Origin: Mastigias papua
Lineage: Eukaryota; Cnidaria; Scyphozoa; Rhizostomeae; Mastigiidae
Direction of reading: 5' to 3'
Assembly (NCBI GenBank): GCA_964019165.1
Contig: OZ025280.1
Coordinates: 9,790,428-9,854,427, forward strand
DNA: 64,000 nucleotides
This document shows positions 26,701-36,814 of the stretch, in pieces; the first letter of the stretch is position 1; each line of letters opens with the position of its first letter. A model generated the notes under the pieces. That model ran no database searches, had not been told where the DNA came from, and saw nothing but the letters and a program-made list of their open reading frames with translations. Both the position numbers and the translations under genes were made by a program.

Positions 26701-26940
26701 CATTTTGAGACCCTTAACTCCTTTGCAAGTCTTTCCGCAGCAACACTTAATAGTTTCCACAATACTTGCAGGATCTTTAACTTCCGTCATTGTAGTATTG
26801 ATTGTGGAATTAGGACCAGGGTTGATAGGCATCTGTTTCTTACACCTCCATTGGTGACGGCCAAGAGCTGTAAAGTCCTTACCGCAATAGGAGCAAACCA
26901 CATAAAACAACAAAAACCATAAGAAACCTAGACGAAACAT
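23728..26940 (-). pseudogene. M4 polyprotein: zinc fingers, RT, knuckle, RLE
   Basis: From the ATG at 26,940: a hydrophobic leader of about 15 residues, finger 1 C-x2-C-x9-H-x3-C at residues 16-34, then finger 2 near 66-86 (CKGVKGLKMHQRHC). RT fingers have FRPITLET near 25,740. Motif A is LLDLKNAFG (about 25,520), motif B GVLQGDCLSPL (about 25,360), motif C FADDAAV (about 25,200), then FKYLGRYFNF. The last 296 codons (24,618-23,728) are open and hold the knuckle CSFCLQPESLLHIVAGC and the RLE core RPD..IELTVGFETN. Breaks: a frameshift at the G run 26,319-26,328, a TAG at about 25,904, and frameshifts near 25,650, 24,950 and the A run at 24,781. Some breaks sit in homopolymers and could be sequence errors. 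Confidence 0.88.
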
Positions 26941-27077
26941 GTTTCCTTACATCCAAATTAATTGAAATATGTGATTGTTGAACAACATAAATCCTATCTA
27001 AGCCAAGTGAAAAGCCTGTAAACTATCACATGTGCAATCAATGTCTTTACGCCATTGCTCGATGATGAAGAAAACAA

Positions 27078-27112
<35 letters not shown>
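27078..27112. repeat. (TAA)n, about 11 units, shared by divergent M4 and P1
   Basis: Uninterrupted AAT/TAA run. The 5' ends of M4 (minus) and P1 (plus) both abut it. Confidence 0.95.
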
Positions 27113-27114
<2 letters not shown>

Positions 27115-27385
27115 TTCTGGGTGTGACAACAACTACATCCGGTTGTGGAGTTTCGACGTAGGATAATGAGGTTACCTTTAGCCACAACTACCTCCAGGTC
27201 ACCCTTGAGCAAGGTGTAGCACCTGTTAGCTCTCCCCGAGACTACGAAATACCGAGTTGGCATCCGGCGGGGGCTAGTCTGTCTCATGGGCAGGTGATCA
27301 GCTCTTGAGCCTTGGTTGGCATTCTCCTAGAGACGGTGTCTCGATAAAAACACTGGTGGTTGTGCAACCTTAAATTCACTAAATA
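27113..27385 (+). promoter_or_regulatory. Conserved 5' UTR block of P1
   Basis: Begins TGTTCTGGG right after the microsatellite and shares long runs with P4, P5 and P7, including CTCTCCCCGAGAC and GGCGGGGGCTAGTCTGTCTC about 30 nt later. These segments can pair as CCCC/GGGG and AGACTA/TAGTCT in an interleaved (pseudoknot) order. Homology ends near TTCACTAAA at 27,383. Confidence 0.6.
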
Positions 27386-27506
27386 CGCTTGGACTTGAAG
27401 TTCCAGGTGACATCTGGCGCAAAATATTCAGTCCCTTGGCAGTAAGGATAAAATGCATCTTCAGTCATAATGAAAACCAAAACCAAATCATACCACATCG
27501 GCCGTC

Positions 27507-30500
27507 GTGCAGGTGAACAAGGGCCATGTCCCTCAGGGAGAAACCAGGTCTGAGGTCGAAAAGTCTGCTACTGGAATGAACTCTCAGACAGATGATCTAT
27601 CAGGTTATCAGAACCAGGATTTTCCTAACCCTGAACCTATAGCGACAACATCAAATAACTTGACAAGATCAAAACGAATAAAATGGACTCGAGAGGACTA
27701 TAAAAATGTTCTGAGAACATTTTACATCGCCCAATCTAGACAAAATACCAACAATACGGAGCAAACTTTTGTTGAATGGAGAAATATAGTCGGACCAAAT
27801 GTACGTGAATATCTAAATCCAAACACATTGGGAACTGTACATAGAGACATATTCAAAAATAAAAGACTTTCAGATGCTGAGATCGACCAGATTAGACATG
27901 AAGTGAATGTAGATACCGCTATTGAATCAACGAAGGATACCACTAAGGAAAATACTAGTAACGAGAATTGTGAACTAGTAGTGGATGCTCAAACCTTTAA
28001 TGATAATGAGGTACAAGAACTAACTAATAACATTCGCAACTCTGAGACTGTGAATCATGAAGCCGATGTGACAGAATTATTTGCAGAACAATATAACCAT
28101 GAAATTAAGATGCTCGTAAAGAAATATTAAATGAATTCAGTAGAACCAACTATCTAGAATTATCTGACCGAGATCCTCTTCCTAAATTGGCCTGTGGTTC
28201 AAAACTTAATGGAAGTATTAAAAATTACAATGTTGCCTTAAAAGGAAATCTTAAGTGAGCGTGAATGTGATCTGACCTCCTTAAATGCATTTGTTTACTC
28301 TACAGCAAAAGCAATAACAGCCCAAGTTGGAGTTAAGGTAAACAGGAAGAAAAACTATCAAGTCAATAAGCCTCCTACATGGAAAGTGAAAATACAGAAA
28401 GAGATTGATCTTCTACAGGCTGACATATCAATTCTTACTGAAGTTTCAAAAGGCGCTAATTTGAAAATCAGACAGCTAAGGAAAATTAAAAGAAAGTACA
28501 AGATCTCCGACGAGAATGCACTCTTATCTACTAAAGAGTCATTGGAGCAAAGAATGCAAATAAAAGCACAGAGATTACGTAGATTTGATAAATGAGACCG
28601 ATCTTACAGACAGAATAAGATATTCCAGACTGATGCAAGGAAATTTTACAGACAAACAGGAAAGTGGAAAATTGATGTAAAAGAACACCCTGCGGTAAAA
28701 GAAATTGAGAAATTTTGGAATAATATATGGGGGAGTGAAAAGCAATTCAATCACAAAGCAGAATGGATGGAACGACAAAAAGAAAGAATGAATGAAGTTG
28801 AGGAGCAGCAATGGGAAAAGATAGACTGCTCTGAGATAAGTGTGACACTTGGAAAGTCTCAGAAATGGAAGTCACCAGGCATAGACAAAATATCCAATTT
28901 TTGGCTGTACTCTCTTAATGTGATACATGACTATCTTGCATTTTGTCTCTCATATGTCATGCAGAATCCAGAAGAGGCGCTTGAATGGCTCACAGAAGGG
29001 ACAACATATCTCCTTCCAAAATCCGAAGCAACCATACAACCCAAAAATTACAGACCAATTACCTGTTTATCAACGACATACAAACTTCTAACGTCAATAC
29101 TCACTGACCGAATGTACTCCTTCCTTGAGCGAAAGTCAGTTTTACCACAAGAGCAAAAAGGATTCAAAAGGAACTCGTATGGATGTAAAGACCAGCTCCT
29201 TATAAACAAAATGATCTTAGAAAACTGTCGTAAAAGTAAACGGACTCTTAGTACTGCCTGGATTGACTACAAGACAGCCTTTGATAGTGTTTCGCGTGAA
29301 TGGATACTAAAAGCTCTTCAGCTGTATAAGATCTCACCTATAATTTCTAATTTTCTCAGCATTAGTATGACAAAATGGAAAACTCATCTATTTCTCTCAC
29401 ACAATACTGGCACTTGTAGGCCTGAATGTCTTAGAATCAAACAAGGGATTTTTCAAGGTGACTCTCTTTCGCCACTTCTCTTTTCCATGGCCATCATACC
29501 TCTGTCAAGTGAATTGAACAACACAGACTATGGCTATAGGATTTTTGAAACAATAGTAAACCACCTTTTCTACATGGACGACCTCAAGCTTTTCGCTAGG
29601 AATGATTATGAACTAGAAGGTCTCTTAACTACAGCTAGGGGATTTAGCAATGACATTGGAATGGAGTTTGGACTTGATAAGTGCGCTAAAGCATCGTTTC
29701 TTAGAGGTGCCCTTACGAAAACTGCAAATATCATTCTTGACATTGATACTATCATTAGAGAGCTAGAACCAGGAGAATCATATAAGTATTTAGGAGTGCA
29801 TAAATGTAATGGGATAAACCATTCTGCTATGAAGGAAAAGGTTAGAACACAGTATTACAGAAGAATCAGATTAGTACTAAAGACAGAGTTCAATTCCAAA
29901 AACCGTATTGCGGCAATAAACACATTAGCTGTCCCTGTTGTTCAATACAGCTATAACATCATTAACTGAAACCTCCTTGACCTCCAAAGAATGGATAGAA
30001 AGACTAGAAAGTTGCTGACAGCACACCGTATGCATCACCCCAAAGCAGATGTTGACCGTTTGTGCTTGCCTAGGAGTAATGGTGGTAGGGGAATGATACA
30101 ACTTGAAATGGCATACAAAACTACCACTATAGCAATGTCAAAATATCTATCAACAACTTCCGATTGGATGTTAAAGTTAGTTTACCAGCACCACAAAAGT
30201 AATAAGCTGCATTCAATTGTGAAAGAAGCAAGAATTTACGAAAAAGACTTGGATTTTAACATTGGAACCCCTCCACATCCTCATCTGCCAGCCACAAAAC
30301 AAGCCAAGATGGTCAAACAAGCTGCCAAAGCCTGTGGTCTGAAACAGCTAGGTGAGAAATGGCTTAGAAAGCCACTACATGGAAAGTATAATCTCTGATG
30401 CAAGAAAGCTGATGTTGATGTAACTGCAACCCATCAGTGGCTAAGGAGCTCTGGACATAAGTCAGAAACTGAAGGTTTCATTATAGCTGCCCAAGACCAA

Positions 30501-31123
30501 TCTTTGTTTACAAGAAACTACCAGGCAAACATTCTAAAGACTGGTGTAGATGATAAATGTAGGTTTTGTGACAAATTCACTGAAACAATTGATCATCTTA
30601 TATCTAGTTGCTCGATACTAGCACCAACCGAATACAAGAACCGCCATGATAGAGTAGGTCAGTATCTACATTGGACCATATGTAAACATTATCGATTATC
30701 AACACCCACTAATTGGTTTGAGCACCACCCCAACCTGTAGTTGAAGGAGAAAATGTATCGATCCTCTGTTATTTCTCTATACACACTGATCATACTATTC
30801 AAGCGAACAGACCAGACATCATAATAAAAGAATTCAAAGAACAAACTTGCCTCCTAATAGATATGAGTATCCCTACAGACCAGAACATCGCTGTTAAAGA
30901 ATTTGATAAACTCATCAAGTATAAAGACCTTGACATTGAAATTGGCAGAAAGTGGAACTTGAAAGCAACAACAGTACCTGTGATTGTAGGTGCTCTTGGA
31001 ATGATAAAAAAGGGCTGCCAAAAGCATCTTGACAAGATCCCAGGATAACCACAACTCCAGAAAATCCAACAAATAGTATTGACAAACACAGCTCATATTT
31101 TGTGGAAGACTCTCTCTATTTAA
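27507..31123 (+). pseudogene. P1 polyprotein, many stops
   Basis: An N-terminal stretch of 207 codons has a tryptophan-led helical domain (KWTREDYKNVLRTFY, then FVEWRNIVG and DIFKNKRL) that looks Myb-like. The longest open piece, 28,767-29,969 (400 codons), holds RT: NYRPITC, AWIDYKTAFDSV (motif A), [13 protein letters not shown] (B), FYMDDLKLF (C) and YKYLGV. Later pieces carry the knuckle CRFCDKFTETIDHLISSC and the RLE end, with PD, then DMSIPTD and VIVGALG. Stops occur at 28,127, 28,593, 29,967 and 30,396, among others; several are TGA where relatives have Trp or Arg. The track starts on GTG, so the true start is not certain. Confidence 0.85.
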
Positions 31124-31166
31124 CTTTTAGTTTTGTTTTAATTGATGCTTTCGTTTCTCAGACCTT

Positions 31167-31202
31167 TGCTGACCTTAGGTCGCTGGGGTGATCCGGTCAG
31201 CA
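31167..31202 (+). promoter_or_regulatory. P1 3' UTR hairpin
   Basis: TGCTGACC and GGTCAGCA form a perfect 8-bp stem with a 20-nt loop, about 45 bp past the stop. Confidence 0.5.
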
Positions 31203-31234
31203 CTTGTACTAGATAGCAAATGTGAAGAAACAGT

Positions 31235-31253
31235 AAATAATAATAATAATAAT
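31235..31253. repeat. (TAA)n between P1 and P2
   Basis: Six TAA units joining the 3' end of P1 to the truncated 5' end of P2. Confidence 0.92.
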
Positions 31254-33006
31254 TATCGAAAAGCCTATGATATGATTCCACATAGTTGGATTAGAGAATG
31301 CCTAGAGTTGTTTGGAGTTGCTGGCAATATTAAGAGGATTTTGAGTAGCAGCATGAAGAACTGGAAATTGGAGTTAACATCATCGGGAGTTTCTTTAGGT
31401 GAAGTTAACATTAGAAGAGGAATCTTCCAAGGAGATAGTTTATCACCACTTCTGTTCGTTATATGCATGATATCTCTCACTATGGTTTTGAGGAAAGTTA
31501 ATTTTCATTATGAGTTGGGTGATAAGGTTACCAAGTTAAATCATTTGTTATTCATGGATGATTTAAAGCTATTTGCAAAGTCTCATGGCCAAATTGATTC
31601 TCTTGTAATGACAGTGCAAATGTTTAGTAAGGATATAGGGACGGAGTTTGGGATTAGCAAGTGTGGAGCAGTCATTTTACAACGAGGAAAAATTGTTAGA
31701 AGCACAGGTGTATTACTGCCAGATGGGAAATTAATGAAAATTATTGATGATGATGGCTATAAGTACCTTGGGACATTGGAAAGTGATAAGATTAAAGAAA
31801 ATGAAATGAAACTTCAATTTGTAAAAGAGTACAAACGTAGAGTAAGGTTAATACTGAAGTCTAAACTGAATGGTAAAAATAAGATCAAAGCAATAAAAAC
31901 TTGGGCTGTTGCAGTGTTAAGGTATGGAGCTGGTATTTTAACTTGGAATGTAGAGGAATTAAAGGAATTAGATAAAAAGACAAGAAAATTACTTACTATG
32001 CATAAGGGCTTGCATCCGAAAAGTGATGTAGATAGACTCTATCTTAGTAGAACGGATGGAGGAGGAGGATTGATGAGCTGTGAACATGCTATCAGAAGTG
32101 AAGAGAACAATCTGGGTTGGTACCTCAAACATTCCAAGGAGGGATTATTGCAAGGTGTCAAACATGTCCGTATTTTGGAATTTTAAAAAAGTTGTAGCAA
32201 AGATGACTGTAAACATGCGATGAGAGAAAAAGAATGGAGGCCTGGATGGGTAAACAAATATACAGTCAGTTTGTTAGTGATATGCCTGTAACAACGGATA
32301 AAGAAAAAACCTGGAGTTGGATGAGAAAGTCTGTTCTGAAAATAACGATGGAAGCATTGATATGTGCCGCGCAAGAGCAAGCTATTAGAATGAACTATAT
32401 AAAGTACAACATTGATAAGACAGCTGATTCCCCGACATGTAGGTTATGTAAAGAAAGAGGAGAAAATGTGAGCCATATAGTTAGTGAGTGCAAGAAGTTG
32501 GCGCAAATGGACTATAAGAGGAGACACGATAATGTCGCACAGATGATTCATTGGAGACTTTGTGAAAAATTTATGCTTGAAAAGCCTGATCAGTGGTATG
32601 AGCACAGCCCAGAAACAGTCTCGGAAAATACTACACATTCTTCTTTGGGACATGAATATTCAATGTGATCATACCATCGAAGGAAGACGGCCTGATATTG
32701 TCATTATTGATAAGGTTGAGAAGTCAGCAATAATTGTTGATGTTGCCATCCCTGGAGACAAGAGAATATATGATAAGGAGAAAGAAAAAAATTGAGAAAT
32801 ATCAGGATATCAAACAGGAAATTCAAAGGCTTTGGAGTCTTCGAAAAGTATCTGTAGTACCTGTTATTGTAGGAGCCCTTGGAAGTGTAACACACAATTT
32901 CAAGAAATTTATGGACCAAATCGGAATAGAGTTAGAGATCCATTTTGCGCAGAAAACCACACTAGTAGGGACAGCCAGGATATTGAGGAGAGTATTAGAG
33001 TACTGA
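31254..33006 (+). pseudogene. P2 RT and RLE domains, frameshifted
   Basis: The first frame (to 32,186) has [21 protein letters not shown] and YKYLGT, all RT catalytic residues from motif B on. It is cut by a stop after RILEF. The next frame (32,234-32,668) holds the knuckle CRLCKERGENVSHIVSEC. The third (32,562-32,795) has the RLE core RRPDIVIIDK and VDVAIPGDKR. The last reaches VPVIVGALGSV and ends TARILRRVLEY at 33,006. Three frameshifts after RT, one at an A run (about 32,785). Closest to P4-P7. Confidence 0.87.
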
Positions 33007-33030
33007 GTAGGAACAGAACGAGGAACCTTT

Positions 33031-33047
33031 GATTATTGGTAATAATC
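33031..33047 (+). promoter_or_regulatory. P2 3' UTR hairpin
   Basis: GATTATT and AATAATC form a 7-bp stem with a 3-nt loop, 25 bp past the stop codon. Confidence 0.4.
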
Positions 33048-33100
33048 AGTTTCCCCGCTTTACATATTAGTTTACCATCTACCAGTGATTTGAGCAGCAA

Positions 33101-35201
33101 ATTTACATTTGTTTTTAAAACTTCGAATTTATAAAATATATCAACTAAATACTACAATCATACGTCTCACTAAATTAGGCAACGTACAACTGGCTGTCAG
33201 GTAAACTAAACAAGCATAGATTACATAAAAATATATATAAAGTATATAACATCAATAGTAACGAGTATAGAAAAGAAAAACAAAGTTAAATAAAAATAAA
33301 AACAATGATAATAATAATTTCATATTTCTAATAAGTCGGGCTTTGTCCATGATTTATTGCGGCAACAGAATATAAAGTAAGTACATCTAATAGTGATGTT
33401 GATAAGTTGGGACAGAATGTTTTTTTGTGAATTGTTATTAAAACCTAAAGATTTGAGAAGGTTAACAAAAGATTCAGAGGACGCACCAATAGTACTAAGG
33501 GCATGTAGCAAAAGGTTAATAAATGAGACTTGATTATATTTTGAGAGTAAAGTTTGTTTTAGAGGATAATATTTAGAGGCCTTACGATCACTATTGATTT
33601 TGATATTAGTTTCAAAGCCAATGGTGAGCTCAAGAATATATAAGATGTTATCGTTAGTGAGTAAGATAAGGTCAGGCCGGAAGGAACTACCTGTGATAAT
33701 AGAAGGGGATAGAAAAGAGTTAAGATCAGCGTACAGTGAACAATCTGGTATTACAGACAGGGACTTGGCTATGAAATTAAGAACAGAATCGTGTCTCCAA
33801 GTATATCTTCCGTGTTCAAGGTACATCTTGCAACTAGATACAATATGTTGTAAAGTTTCGGACTGAAGACAGAAAGAACATGCTGATGATTGAACAATGG
33901 ACCATTTACAGAGGTTTTTTGCGAGTGGCTAGAGTGTTATTTAAATATTTAAGAGTGAAGTTAAAGATGTTCTTTGGCATTTTCTGATGAACAATTGACC
34001 ATAGTGTAGTAGTAGATTGAGAAGCAAATTTAAGGATGGATGAAATAACTAATCCCTGCGATGTTAAGTCATTTGTAATACGATGGTGGTGATGGCTTTG
34101 AATAGATTTGAGAACTTGCTTGGTGTTTCTGTATTGATCATATTGGATGTTAGTAAAGGTATTTGAATCATGCCATAAAGATTGACTATCAGAGTTAGGA
34201 GAAGATTTCAGAGCGTTTTGAATTATAGTTTGGCACTGAATGAACTTCGTTGAGGGAAGAACGAGATTTAAGCCATAGTTTGATTTGCTGATAATGAGAG
34301 TACTTAAAGTGGCGCTAATTGGTAGTTCAAACCATCCTCGCACATACTTTCCAACAATGTTATCCAGGTTTTCAACTACCCATGTTATGCTTAGGTCTGC
34401 TATAGTAAAATGCCAAGAGATCTTAGAGAGAACAAAGCGATGGTAAAGTAGAAGTTTATTCTTTGGATGGCAAGGAGTATTATAAATTTTAGTTAATAAG
34501 TCAGTAATGGTATCCACAAGAATAGTCTTATGTTCAAAATTCTGCATAGAGAAATATCGACCAAGATACTTAAATGATTCACCGATTTTAACAGTAGGCA
34601 CAAGATCTTTATTAATAATGAGTTTAGGAAGGAACTGTACAGATGAAGTTGCAGATTTCCTAATTCCAAATGAAAAACATTTGTCTACACAAATTATCAT
34701 GTCAGCCCAAGTATACCATCTCGAGAAGTGATGTAGCAATAGTTGGTTTTCATGTTCTAGGCTGGTAATAACAGCTGCGTCATCGGCAAATTTAAACCAG
34801 TGCAGTGGATTGAGAGAATTTGCGGAAAAGCCAAAGTGAAGTATGTTCAAATGTACCTGTTAGTTTAGGAAGGAAACCTTTCTGGATTTTGTGCTCAATA
34901 AAATTATTAGAGCTCAAAAAGGAAAATAACAAGTCGCGGATGCAAGAAGTAAAGATTTTGAGAGGAATACTTTCAAGTGTTATTGGCCTAAAGTTGGCTG
35001 GATCTGATATATCACCTTTCTTGTGAACGAGGACTGTGCAAGCCTGTTTCCAATCATCAGGAATCTCACCAGATTTCCAAAGTAAGGAAAATACTTCTGT
35101 TATGTACGTTCGTAGGTAGGGAGAGCGTTTGAAAGGAATAATTGAAATCTTGTCAAGAGGAAAAGGAGACCCAGAAGCTTTCATCCTACGGACAACCTTA
35201 A
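33101..35201 (-). mobile_element. M5: 5'-truncated M-family copy with RT palm deletion
   Basis: Begins at the pre-RT linker (KVVRRMKASGSPFPLDK) beside the 3' end of M6. RT fingers are present at 35,184-34,850 (FRPITLES). The frame then jumps from TGTFEHTS straight to FGFSANSLNPLHWFKFADDAA, so about 110 residues are missing, including motif A (LDLKNAFG) and motif B (GVLQGDCLSPL). The rest (34,850-33,906) is open for 314 codons to TRKKPL. A frameshift follows, and the RLE part (33,826-33,320) has RPDLILL..ILELTIGFETN and ends KPDLLEI. Confidence 0.88.
33161..33186 (-). promoter_or_regulatory. M5 3' UTR hairpin
   Basis: In element sense TACGT pairs with ACGTA, extended by a G-U pair; the loop has TGCCT and TAGTGAG. 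Compared with M3, two stem pairs have changed on both sides. Confidence 0.72.
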
Positions 35202-36514
35202 TTTTTGTTTTTTTTGTAAAACTTCATTTCATTCATCAAAAATGTAAAAGTTACAACTATACATCTCACTAATTAACAGGCAATGTATAATTGGCATGTC
35301 TGCATAAAAAAAATAGAACAATAATATTAAAGTAACATACAATAACAGAACGAATAAATACTGAAGAGAAAGATGAAAGAAGTAAGGTTGAAAAAAAACA
35401 AAAAAGACGGCAAAAACAAGACAAAATTAAAAGTTTAATAGTTCGGGGTTTGTCCACGCCTTGTTTCTTCTGCAAAATACACAGTACGTGCACCTCACTG
35501 CAATGTTCATGATCTTCTTAATGATTACTTTTTGTGTACTATTGTCGATGCCTAACTTTTTCATCATTTGTAACAAGGAATCAGATGAAGACTCAAGAAT
35601 GCCAAGAGCGCCCATAGAAATATTTACGAGGTTGATCTCACGATATCGTGGTTTTAGGTCGAGCAAAAGAGGCCTATATTTAGTAGCTTTGTGATTACTA
35701 TTAATTTCTATGTTTGTTTCAAATCCAACCGTTAATTCTAAGACATAAAGAGAATTATCTGGAGCAATCAAGGCAAGATCGGGCCGAAGAGAATCGCCAG
35801 TGATAAGAGAAGGTGATGGGAAAAAAGGGAGATCAGCATATACGAGTCAATGCTGTATAGAAGAAAATGATTTAGCAATGAACAGTAAAACAGAATTGTG
35901 ACGCCAGGTGTACCTGCCATCCTCTAGATAAGACCTGCAACTTGATACAACATGCTGAAGTGTTTCTGGATGGAGACAAAAGGAGCAAGATGGGGAATCG
36001 GAAAGAGACCATTTAAAAAGGTTCTTGCGAGTTGCTAAAGTATTATTAACATACTTAATCATGAAATTGAAAATATTTTTTGGCATATTCTGTTGCACAG
36101 TTGACCATAGACCACGAGTTTTATAGAGAGTTTAAGGATGGAAGACATGATGAATCCTTGAGATGTTAATTCATGGTTTATGCAAGATCTAGTGAAATGG
36201 TTCAACAAAGTCTGGTTCTCGTTCTCAAGACCAGTTATGACAGCAGCATCATCAGCAAATTGAAACCAGTGAAGTGGGTACAGTGAATTGATTGTAAAGC
36301 CAAACTGCCTAAATTTCTGGTCGGAAATATAGCGAATAAACGTGTTGAAGCAAAGATTAAAAGTTAGTGGGCTTAGGCAATCACCCTGGAGTACGCCCCG
36401 ACCCACTGTGATGAATGGAGTTTGGAATGAGTTTGTGATGATGGATGTTTGACAAGTTGAATAGAGACTAAGAATTAGGCACTGTATGTGGTCAGGGATA
36501 TGATGATATGTTAG
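35202..36514 (-). mobile_element. M6: 5'-truncated M-family copy with a larger internal deletion
   Basis: Begins within RT between motifs A and B (YHHIPDHIQ) next to (TAA)n at 36,515. It keeps motif B (GVLQGDCLSPL) and motif C (FADDAAV). It then jumps from LLNHFTRS to INHELTSQGF, losing the thumb and connector, a different deletion from M5. The knuckle is CSFCLHPETLQHVVSSC (about 36,000). The C-terminal 115 codons (35,771-35,427) carry LELTVGFETNIE and end NPELLNF. Frames are broken in at least two places. Its 3' end meets M5 with no TAA run between them. Confidence 0.87.
35258..35289 (-). promoter_or_regulatory. M6 3' UTR hairpin
   Basis: In element sense TATACAT pairs with ATGTATA, a perfect 7-bp stem; the loop has TGCCT and TAGTGAG. 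Confidence 0.72.
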
Positions 36515-36537
36515 GATAATAATAATAATAATAATAA
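36515..36537. repeat. (TAA)n between M6 and M7
   Basis: Seven TAA units. Confidence 0.92.
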
Positions 36538-36776
36538 TTTGTTTTGAAACCTCATGATATTAATGCAATCTAAATATACAATCATACACCTCACTATATT
36601 AAGGCAGTGCATAATTGGCAAGTTTGCAACTTAAAAAAAAAACAAAAAAGAAAAAACCAAACAAAAAAACAAAGAACAAAAATTCTCAAATTGAAGTAAT
36701 AGCAATAGTAACTGTAATACTAAGGTAGTAAAGTCATAGTCAATAGTCCAGTAAATTAGGGTTAGTCCAAGGTTTA
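36538..36776 (-). mobile_element. M7: extreme 5'-truncated M copy, last codons and 3' UTR only
   Basis: Contains only the last dozen codons (KPWTNPNLLDY then stop, ending at about 36,739) and the 3' UTR. A TAA microsatellite flanks each side. Such short 3' pieces are what aborted target-primed reverse transcription leaves, so the copy was made by an active M protein supplied from elsewhere. Confidence 0.83.
36584..36612 (-). promoter_or_regulatory. M7 3' UTR hairpin
   Basis: In element sense ATGCAC pairs with GTGTAT (one G-U pair); the loop has TGCCT and TAGTGAG. Confidence 0.7.
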
Positions 36777-36814
36777 TAATAAAAATAATAACAATAATAA
36801 TAATAATAATAATA
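36777..36814. repeat. (TAA)n, imperfect, shared by divergent M7 and P3
   Basis: About 12 TAA-type units with two interruptions. The M7 5' side and the P3 5' end face each other across it. Confidence 0.93.

Larger units (their letters stand above)
23589..27077 (-). mobile_element. M4: near full-length M-family retrotransposon
   Basis: About 3.5 kb with (TAA)n on both sides. It has a 5' UTR (26,941-27,077), one long coding region broken in several places, and a 3' UTR (23,589-23,727). It is the best reference for the M family: N-terminal fingers, RT, a cysteine knuckle and a C-terminal RLE domain in a single ORF, the layout of R2/NeSL-type elements. Its 5' end faces that of P1 across one microsatellite. 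Confidence 0.9.
27113..31234 (+). mobile_element. P1: R4/Dong-like RLE retrotransposon, full length but decayed, mosaic 5' end
   Basis: Runs from (TAA)n to (TAA)n. RT, cysteine knuckle and RLE domain match P3-P7. R4-clade elements such as Dong are known to insert in TAA repeats, which fits these flanks. The first about 270 bp match the 5' UTRs of P4, P5 and P7, while the coding region is closest to P3, whose own 5' UTR is different. A hairpin (8-bp stem) lies in the 3' UTR at 31,167-31,202. Confidence 0.9.
31254..33100 (+). mobile_element. P2: 5'-truncated R4/Dong-like copy
   Basis: Begins inside RT motif A (YRKAYDM) directly after (TAA)n and runs to its 3' UTR. There is no TAA run at its 3' end; the 3' UTR of minus-strand M5 follows, so the two end tail to tail. 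The boundary near 33,100 is approximate. A 3' UTR stem lies at 33,031-33,047 (GATTATT/AATAATC). Confidence 0.88.

Noticed and set aside
27000..27287. Minus-strand frames across the P 5' UTR blocks (also at 41,000, 45,600 and 57,800)
   Set aside because: They are similar to each other only because the 5' UTR DNA is conserved; they end in the TAA tract and overlap no element ORF.
27113..27385. HDV-like ribozyme at the P 5' end
   Set aside because: An interleaved stem pair exists, but no P4 stem and no catalytic C region can be placed.
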